A stretch of 64,000 bases of DNA. Source: Protopterus annectens (Eukaryota > Chordata > Ceratodontiformes > Protopteridae). This document shows, one piece after another, positions 57,433 through 64,000 of the stretch (its first letter is position 1; each line of letters opens with the position of its first letter). The notes beneath the pieces were generated by a model. That model had not been told where the DNA came from. It was given only the letters and a program-made list of their open reading frames with translations, and ran no database searches. A program made the translations under genes and the position numbers. Location of the stretch: NCBI RefSeq assembly GCF_019279795.1, contig NC_056734.1, positions 4,962,869 to 5,026,868 on the forward strand, given 5' to 3'.

Positions 57433-57837
57433 GTCATAGGTGACTCTATAGTCAGGCACACTGATGTCCCACTCACCAGGCTGAACAAGGAGAAAATTAC
57501 AGTCAGCTGCCTCTCAGGTGCCAGGATCCGCCACATAATGCATGCACTCAAGTCACTCCACAACAAGTACAAATATGACTCTGTCATTGTCCATGTTGGA
57601 GTGAATGACTTGAGAAGTACCTACCTGAACTACATGAAAAGAGACAAGGAAGAGCTCTCGGATCATGTGGCCCAGGCAGGTATGACCCTAGCCCTGAGTA
57701 GCATACTGCCTTCACCCAGAATGATACCACAATATAAGGACAAAATGATTGATTTCAAAAATTGGCTAAGCTTCTGGTGTCATTCAAAGGGGATCCAGTA
57801 TCTGTCTGCCTGGGACGACATGACTGACAGACCATGA
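57433..57837 (+). pseudogene. CR1 ORF1, SGNH/GDSL-esterase-like domain
   Basis: Open from 57412 to 57837. VIGDSIVRHTDVPL (57433-57474) contains the GDS block with the nucleophile Ser. SCLSGARIRHIMHAL (57502-57546) resembles block II (Gly). VIVHVGVNDL (57583-57612) is the GxND block. QYKDKMIDFKNWL and SAWDDMTDRP follow. After a TGA at 57838, FARDGLHLSPLGFR (57841-57882) gives the C-terminal DxxHLS block with the catalytic Asp-His. Esterase domains in CR1 ORF1 proteins are known; their role is thought to involve lipid or membrane contact. A stop at 57409 separates it from a basic N-terminal piece. Confidence 0.75.
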
Positions 57838-57959
57838 TGCTTTGCCAGAGATGGTCTGCACCTCTCACCCCTGGGATTCAGGTTACTGGCTAAGGCTCTT
57901 GCCACCCTTATAGTGCCTTTTTTAGGCAAAGTACAAAGGACAAAACCACCACCATAACA

Positions 57960-60466
57960 GGTAAAAGCATGCAAATTCTGAAGGTAATGCTACTCAATGC
58001 TAGAAGTCTAAACCTCTTGAGGCACTCCTAAAAATGGAGAACATTGATATCTGTGCAGTAAACGAAATCTGGTTCAAGGCTCCAGAGAGCACCCCTGCAA
58101 TACTAGGCTACAACTCTTACCACACTTTTCGATCACCAAACCAGGACTGAAACACTAAAGGTGGAGGAGTGTCCATATTAACCACGGATATTCACACCAC
58201 CAGGCTAGCTGCCCAACACAATGCATCTGAAATTCTCCAGGTGCAACTAACACTAGGTAAGACTGCAATCCAAATTGTAGCTTGCTACAGATCCCCCACC
58301 ATGCCCCAAGATTCTCACTACACCTTTCTAAACATACTGGAAAATATTAAGATACAACCAAACACCCTAATACTGGGTGATTTCAACTACCCTGCCATTA
58401 ACTGGGAAATCTACTCATGTACCAACACCTTTGCCCAACGGTTCTTGGAATTCATAACTTCCAACGCCCTGGATCAGCTGATCCATAGTCCCACCAGAGG
58501 CGCCGATATCCTAGACCTGGTCATTACCAACATGGGAAATCGATGCTCCACATCTATGGTCACTCCCTCGGTTGGGTCTGACCATAAGCTAATCACCCTT
58601 AACATCCACATCCCACCCCCACCCCCCAGTAGGGAAGCCTCCATAAAAAACTTCTCCAAAGCCAACTTCATGCTACTAAAGTCAGAAGTGACAAACTTCA
58701 TGACACCCATGTAGATGGGAACTAAAAGTTTGACTGCTGAATCCTACACTAAGGCACTGTACGAGCACATCCACTCATGCATGAATCGTGCCATCCCAAA
58801 TAGAACCAAGATGCTCTCCTCCAAAAAAAGGAAGCCAATCTGGTGGTCCCCTGCCATAAACAAACTTTACAACAAAAGGCAGAAACTGTTGCAGAAAAGA
58901 GGAAAATCCCAGGATGCAAAAAACTCCCTTACCAGCCTCGGTAAGAAGCTGAGATCCCTCATAAAATCTTCTAAAGCTAGTTATGAAAATAAAATTGCCA
59001 AAAATTCCAAAGAAAACCACAAGGCATTCTACAACTATGTCAAGAATCTAAATGGCAGTCCTCAGATCTGCTCTGAGCTACAACAGAATGGCATTAAATA
59101 TACTGATCTCAAGGATATTGCCAATATCCTGGCAGATCAATTCAGTGCCGACTTCACCCCCGTCTCACCCCCTAAACGGCCCATCTCAATACTGGAAGAT
59201 TGCCAAATTCCAGTAATAATAGCCACACAGGTAAAAACACACTCTCCAAAGCTAAGAATACAGCATCCATGGGACCAGATGACATCCCGGGCTGTGTATT
59301 ACATGGACTACAAAATGAACTGGCACCTCACCTAAGTGTCATGTTTAATCATAGTCTCACCTCAGGCTTCATGCCCACTGAGTGGCACACAACTACAGTT
59401 ATCCCACTCCACAACGGGGGATCCACCTTGGATCCCAGGAACTACCACCCCATCAGTTTGATGAGCCTGATCTGCAAGGCCATGGAACGTATTATCATGG
59501 AACTTATTAACAAAGACATTGGCAACCTTCAAACACTGGACCCCACCCAGTTTGGGTTTGTGAAAGGCCAATCTTGTCTCCTGAACCTGACTGACTTCTT
59601 TGAATCAGTCTCCAGAGCCATGGACGAGGGTAAGGCAGTCCACACAGCCTACCTGGACCTCGCCAAGGCCTTTGACACCATCCCCCACTCTGGAATAATC
59701 GATAGACTTACTAAGCTGGGCATCAATCCCTATATCACTTGATGGGTTGCCAACTGGCTTACTGACAGAACCCACACTGTAAAAGTAGCCAACTCCAAAT
59801 CCAGCTCCAGACAAGTGACAAGTGGACTACCTTGGGGTTCAGTCCTGGGACCGCTCTTGTTTGGCATCTACTTCTCTGAAGTACAAGCCAAAACTAAGGA
59901 ACTCTGGCTAACAAAGTTTGCAGATGACTGCAAACTGGGAGCCATTATTGAATCCCCAAATTATGTGGATACTCTACAAAAGGGCCTTACAGAAACAGAT
60001 GCTTGGTGCCAGAGCCATGGGCTCAAGCTCAATGCCAAGAAATATATAGTTATCCCCTTTGGGAAAAAACATGTACCCGTGAATTACCACATAGGTGGCA
60101 GTACACTAAACATCGAAAGTGTGATAAGAGACTTAGGGACACAGGTGGATAGTGGTCTCACCTTCAATAACCACATCGCCATAACAGTCCAGGAATTCCT
60201 ATGTGGTACACCTCATCACTAAGGGCTTTTCATCGAGAAAAAAGGAGGTCATTGTCCCACTGTACCCATCCCTCATTAGACCCATTATAGAATACAATGC
60301 CCCGTTTGGTATGTACCTCTCAAGACATCTGCAACAAATGCAAAGGCTACAGAAATACCTCACTAAAAGAATCACAGGTCTAAAGCAGATGCCCTACTTT
60401 GACCGCCTTAAAAACTTCAGGTATACTCTGTCGCATATCGTCTACTCAGATGTGATCTCTGCTTAA
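57960..60466 (+). pseudogene. CR1 ORF2: endonuclease + reverse transcriptase, several breaks
   Basis: Endonuclease: LKVMLLNARSLN (57976), then after a small deletion MENIDICAVNEIWF, GGGVSILTT (58160), ACYRSPTMP (58279), ILGDFNYPAINWE (58371-58409) and TPSVGSDHKLIT (58562-58597, with the catalytic Asp-His). A TAG interrupts at 58712. 58715-59230 is the connector. A frameshift follows at about 59220. RT: KNTASMGPDDIPG, PTEWHTTTVIPLHNGG, YHPISLMS, DPTQFGFVKGQSC, LDLAKAFDTIPHS (59659-59697), TGA at 59740, SGLPWGSVLGPLLFGIYF (59822-59875, Trp where the family has Gln) and KFADDCKLGAI (59917-59949). A further frameshift follows at about 60190. It nicks target DNA and reverse-transcribes CR1 RNA. 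This copy is inactive. Confidence 0.88.
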
Positions 60467-60785
60467 CATGCAAGGCCATGTCAAACTCAGAGCTATTGGA
60501 CATGCTACACTTAAAGAAATCCCAATCCTTCAGAGACTCCACAGACTCTGGAATAGACTGCCCATACATGTCAAGCAGAGCGCCTCTTTGGCCTTCTTCA
60601 AAAGGAACCTTGATGATTGGATGGGAAAAAGGAAATTCATCCCAGGGATCACATCAGTCGCCCTGCTAGACAGGGGTCCAGGGAAGCAAATAGTGTGGGA
60701 AGAAATAGCCATGGAATTGTTATGGCTAGGCTTGTATAGGCTCTAGGGCTGATAGCCTAGTACCAACCTATGAACCTATGATGCC

Positions 60786-61075
60786 TCTGACACCTTTGTC
60801 TCCACAGGTATGGATTCCCCTTGGTTTATCCTGGCTCTGATTTGAGGACAACAGAGATTGCAGAGTTCCTCTAGTATATCTGTATCCACCCTGTAGCACT
60901 CCATAATTTCCACCTCATGCAGATTGTGAAAACTTAAACTGGGTCTAAAAATCCTTCTCCTTCTTGGTTGTGGTCTATTAGCAGCAGCAGTAGCATAAAC
61001 TTCAGCTGTTGCACACACACATGAATAAGAACAACAGCAGCCCCTAACATTCTTTCCATGTAGCCTAGCTTCCAT
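60786..61075 (-). pseudogene. Harbinger (HARBI1-like) transposase N-terminal exon, cut by CR1
   Basis: Minus-strand open frame starting MEARLHGKNV at 61075. It contains RRRRIFRPSLSFHNLHEVEI (Arg-rich then the FRPR...F-type motif), MECYRVDTDILEELCNL and INQGESIPVETKV, which correspond to the N-terminal helix bundle of HARBI1-like transposases (family: YRFSxxxILxLCxxL...PVxTKVL). The exon ends where the CR1 tail begins, at about 60785. Whether it belongs to the same element as the transposase exon at 50.4-51.3 kb (same strand, with other insertions between) cannot be decided here. Confidence 0.7.
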
Positions 61076-61385
61076 GGTTGCATTTCCAATAGGTTTTGGA
61101 ATTCACAGGGAAAACCAGCACTGAGTCTAGATGGTTGCTTTATAGCTTGTTGAATAGCTCCTACAGCTTGAATTGGTTTATTAGCATACAGTTCAGCTGC
61201 TTATGCAATAATTAGCATGCCATGGTGTTTACTCTGTTTGCATGGCTTTACACACCATTTAAAGTTGCTTACTGAATACAAACGTCACTACCATGTGCGC
61301 ATCATGCCATGATGTGCACATGGTTTTAGTGGACCATGTAGGCTTTATTGAATCTGCAAAAATAAATGAGGTCAAGGAAGAAAAG
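61076..61385. other. unassigned sequence
   Basis: Probably the 5' flank of the Harbinger exon. No other motif was recognised before the PLE-4 3' end. Confidence 0.3.
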
Positions 61386-61399
61386 AACAATACAGGCAG

Positions 61400-61462
61400 G
61401 CAGAAATAGCGTAATCTCCTTTAATAAACGCTTTCGTCGAAAGACTTCATCAGAATACAACT
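61400..61462 (-). ncRNA. hammerhead-like motif in the PLE-4 3' UTR
   Basis: Minus strand: CTGATGA (complement of 61447-61453), an extra A, 3-bp helix II GUC/GAC with loop UUUC, GAAA (61432-61435), helix III GCGU/ACGC with a large loop, then U16.1 (61408) and A17 (61407). The core is complete. Helix I pairing next to the cleavage site is poor, so the fold may need a partner strand as in dimeric hammerheads. Confidence 0.6.
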
Positions 61463-61556
61463 TTAGACTGCTAAAACTCAATAAATACTAACACAGTGCA
61501 CAATTATCCAATTATACAATATAATAATTAAAACTTAATAATCTAATCAACAAATT

Positions 61557-64000
61557 TTAAATAAATAATTTCATATCACCACTTTTGTCAATACATAATC
61601 TACGGTCCTTTAAAAAACATTTAATATTAGTAGCGTCATTTAAACCAGGGGGTTTATCAGATCTTAACTTAATTTGCCACAAAGTTTCCCTTTGTTCTAT
61701 GTAGTTTTTAAAGTCCCCGCCTCTTAGATCTATCCTACATACTTCAAGTATTGAAAACAAAAACTTCTTAAAATTACAGCATTCTCTAGAATGTTTGTAT
61801 AAAGCGTTAGTCTCATCATGTTTTCTAATACTGTAAATGTGTTCACGAATACGGGTTTTCAAACTTCTAATAGTCATTCCTACATAGAAACTAGGGCAGG
61901 TGCTACAAGTACTGATATAAACAACCCCCTTGGTGTTACAATCAACATACCCCGGAACTTCCAGTGTCTCATTTAAGGTATCAACTGCTATGTAGGGTCC
62001 CTCTGCAATAAACCTACACATATTGCAGTGGTGACATATAAACATACCCTTTTTCTTAATTTTTGATTTAAATGAGTCAACGGAATTCCTGTTGTTGTAT
62101 TCTAATGCCTTTTTAATATTAAAATTGTTCCTAAAAACAAATTTGGGTCTAGCCCCTAAAATATTAACCATACCAGGCTTTCCTTATTTAATTTTCCAAT
62201 TAGCCTCAATCAAGTGTTTGATTTCAAAACTGTTGATACTAAGATCAAGTGAACACATCAGTTTACCGTCTCCCATGACATTATTCTCACATTTGGTTGT
62301 AAAAATTACATTATTAGAATCTACCACATTCAAAATGGCCTGGTAGTGTGAAGTCCTTTTGTATAGAACTTCTTCTACAGTGCTGTCCAATAGTAATTTG
62401 TCATAACCCCTGTCGACAAACATTTGTCTAATAAAATTAATTTCTAAGCCAAGATCATAATCTTTAGAAGTCATTCGACACGCCCTAACTAACTGTCCCT
62501 TGGGAATATTTCTAACTGTGTGTCTACAGTGCCCACTACGATAGTGAAGATAACTATTTGTAAAAGTATCCTTTCGGTGTATACGACTGTGGAACCGATG
62601 GTCAATAATGTCCCACCATAATTGTATATCCAAAAAAGTCACAGATAACCCTATATCACCAGTGGTGAACTTCAAAAAATCAACTGTAGAGTTGACTTCA
62701 GTAACAAAGGAATTAACGGTGTCGTGGTTTCCCTCCAAAATAAAAACCAAATCGTCCATAAATCTGTAATAAAAGGAAATATGAAAAATGTTCCTCAATC
62801 TATCAAGATGTTCATTTTCCCACCAAGTCATAACTAAATTTGCATATGAGGGTGCTGCGGGAGAACCCATAGCCACTCCTCTTTTTTGTTTGTAAAAAGT
62901 TTCATCAAACAAAAAGTAGTTGTTTTGTAACACAATATCCAGCAATCTACAGACAATTGAAATGCTGCCTACACTATATTTATTACTTTTAGTTAGCAGC
63001 GTTCTAATAGCCTCCACCCCTTCATCATGGGGAATACAGGTATACAATGATACCACATCCATAGTAAAGATAGTAAATCTGTTGGGGTCAAAAACCAAGG
63101 TGTCCATGTAATCTTTAACTCTAGCCAAAAAGTGCCAGGAGTCCTTGATGAAGGACGCTTGTTCACATACTAAAGGACCTAAGGTAGCATCAAGGACAAG
63201 GGAAATCCCTTCAGTCACAGAATGGGGTGAAGAAACTATCGGTCTAAATGGTGGATCCGAAAGGTTTTTGTGTACTTTCGGAATACCGAACAGAACCCCT
63301 ATTTTAGGTTGTTCATTGGCACAAAAGTTATAAATATCTGTAGTTATTTCACTGGACATTAATGCTTCATATAAGTGGTACTGAATCAAACGATGTTTTT
63401 TCTTAATTTCAAAGAGAGGAATAACTTCATATTCATCCTCATTATTTAAAATTTCTAACATCTTTTGTTTATATAGTTCCTGTTCCATAATTACAATATT
63501 TCCTCCTTTGTCACTCTTCATAAATCTCAACAGTTGGTTTTTATCACGTAATTGTTTGAAAGCCTTTCTTTCTTCAAAATTTAAATTGTATTTATAATGG
63601 TTTTTGTCTGATCAAACAGTTTCAAGTTCCTTCACACATACTTCTTCAAAAACTTTCAAAGTATACATCAGCTGAGGATTGTAAGTAGATGGCTTCTTTA
63701 AAACATTATTTACATCTGGTACATTATGCATCAAATAAGATAAATTCAACTTTCTAACGTATTTCTTAATGTCTACCACTGTTTTGCTGAAATCAGCCTT
63801 AACAGATGGTACAAAATTCAAACCCAATCTCAAAATATCTAGTTCAGTTTCAGTAAATACTGTGTTAGTCAGATTAATAATATCAAATTGATTGTTATTC
63901 GAACCTGTAGTCAAGTATCTCACATTTCGTCCCCTGAGGAGTTGGACGCTAAAAATGTCCGACTCCTGGTGAACACTGTCTTTTTGGTTACTGGTGGGTT
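61557..64000 (-). pseudogene. PLE-4 protein: N-terminal region, RT, GIY-YIG; two in-frame stops
   Basis: One phase holds from the edge to the TAA before 61557, broken only by TGA at 63612-63614 and TAA at 62184-62186. Order: VQLLRGRNVRYLTTG and LTNTVFTETELDILRLGLNF (N-terminal, 63720-63960); FMKSDKGGNIVIM (RT fingers, about 63500); GIPKVHKNLSDPPFRPIVS (about 63235-63290); FTMDVVSLYTCIPHDEG (about 63020-63075, with catalytic Asp); QKRGVAMGSPAAPSYANLV (about 62835-62890); YRFMDDLVFILEG (about 62735-62770, with catalytic DD); KGQLVRACRM thumb; CHHCNMCRF Cys cluster (about 62020-62045); VVYISTCSTCPSFYVGMTIR (GIY-YIG, about 61870-61930); and KPPGLNDATNIK. All RT catalytic Asp are present, so this is the best coding template in the window. 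Confidence 0.9.

Larger units (their letters stand above)
57300..60784 (+). mobile_element. CR1-type LINE, nearly full length
   Basis: The longest CR1 in the window: an ORF1 segment with an SGNH-esterase-like domain, ORF2 with endonuclease and RT, and a 3' tail ACCTATGAACCTATGAT (60764-60781). The 5' end is uncertain and follows PLE-3. The 3' tail abuts a Harbinger transposase exon (60786-61075), so it probably inserted into that element. It carries several stops and frameshifts but keeps long frames, so it is the reference copy for the fragments at 3.0, 6.3, 7.1 and 19.9 kb. Confidence 0.88.
61386..64000 (-). mobile_element. Penelope-like element, nearly full-length ORF (PLE-4), runs off the window
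   Basis: Minus-strand element whose 3' UTR includes a hammerhead-like motif (61400-61460). The ORF is open from the window edge at 64000 to 61557 except for two stops. The exact 3' end lies near or below 61386 and was not determined. No inverted partner is visible on the 3' side, and the 5' side is outside the window, so a dimer cannot be excluded. Confidence 0.88.

Overview
The window reads as repeat-dense intergenic or intronic DNA from a vertebrate genome. I found no conserved host gene, no rRNA or tRNA gene, and no bacterial signal (no operons, ribosome-binding sites or CRISPR). It holds Penelope-like retroelements (PLEs) with GIY-YIG endonucleases, CR1-, RTE- and R4/Dong-type LINEs, tRNA-derived SINEs, Harbinger and hAT transposase remains, MITE-like repeats and long (TA)n/(CA)n tracts. 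The RTE 3' tail (GACCCCTAA... followed by (GAAG)n-type repeats) and the SINE bodies resemble repeats I associate with fish, so a fish or other large-genome lower vertebrate is the best guess. That assignment is inference.

Layout. 0-7 kb: (TA)n, a SINE, a CR1 3' end, a hairpin built from two PLE 3' termini, a decayed LINE RT fragment and a small R4::CR1 chimera. 7.1-20.8 kb: a four-level nest. A CR1 element (7.14-8.22 and 19.90-20.8 kb) is split by an R4/Dong-like LINE (8.22-19.90 kb). The R4 is split by a head-to-head pair of PLE copies (9.987-17.007 kb, 15-bp target-site duplication), which is itself hit by a SINE carrying an RTE 3' tail (16.711-16.965 kb, 18-bp duplication). 20.8-26.7 kb: tRNA-SINE/(CA)n tandem repeats and a faint Harbinger Myb-like remnant. 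26.7-28.3 kb: a 5'-truncated RTE LINE with a perfect 17-bp duplication. 29-37 kb: a diverged tandem array, MITE-like and SINE copies, (CA)n cassettes and hairpins. 37.27-40.65 kb: a second, much younger head-to-head PLE dimer with a 14-bp duplication. 42.0-44.6 kb: a hAT (ZMYM1-like) transposase pseudogene. 46.4-47.1 kb: a minisatellite. 49.2-51.3 kb: Harbinger remains. 52.0-54.3 kb: a second RTE copy. 55.6-57.2 kb: a PLE fragment. 57.3-60.8 kb: the longest CR1, with an SGNH-esterase-type ORF1 and an EN+RT ORF2. 60.8-61.1 kb: a Harbinger transposase N-terminal exon. 61.4-64.0 kb: a nearly complete PLE ORF running off the window end.

The most interesting signals concern the PLEs. First, two independent insertions are inverted dimers, joined at their 5'-truncated ends with both 3' ends outward, and each sits in a single target-site duplication. 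This suggests that both nicked target strands were primed in one insertion event. Second, PLE 3' termini carry hammerhead-ribozyme-like folds (CUGANGA, helix II, GAAA, helix III). One is intact by inspection; others have specific core changes. Hammerhead motifs in PLEs are already known from the literature; what needs testing here is their link to the dimer architecture. All alignments were made by eye within this window; percent identities were not computed.
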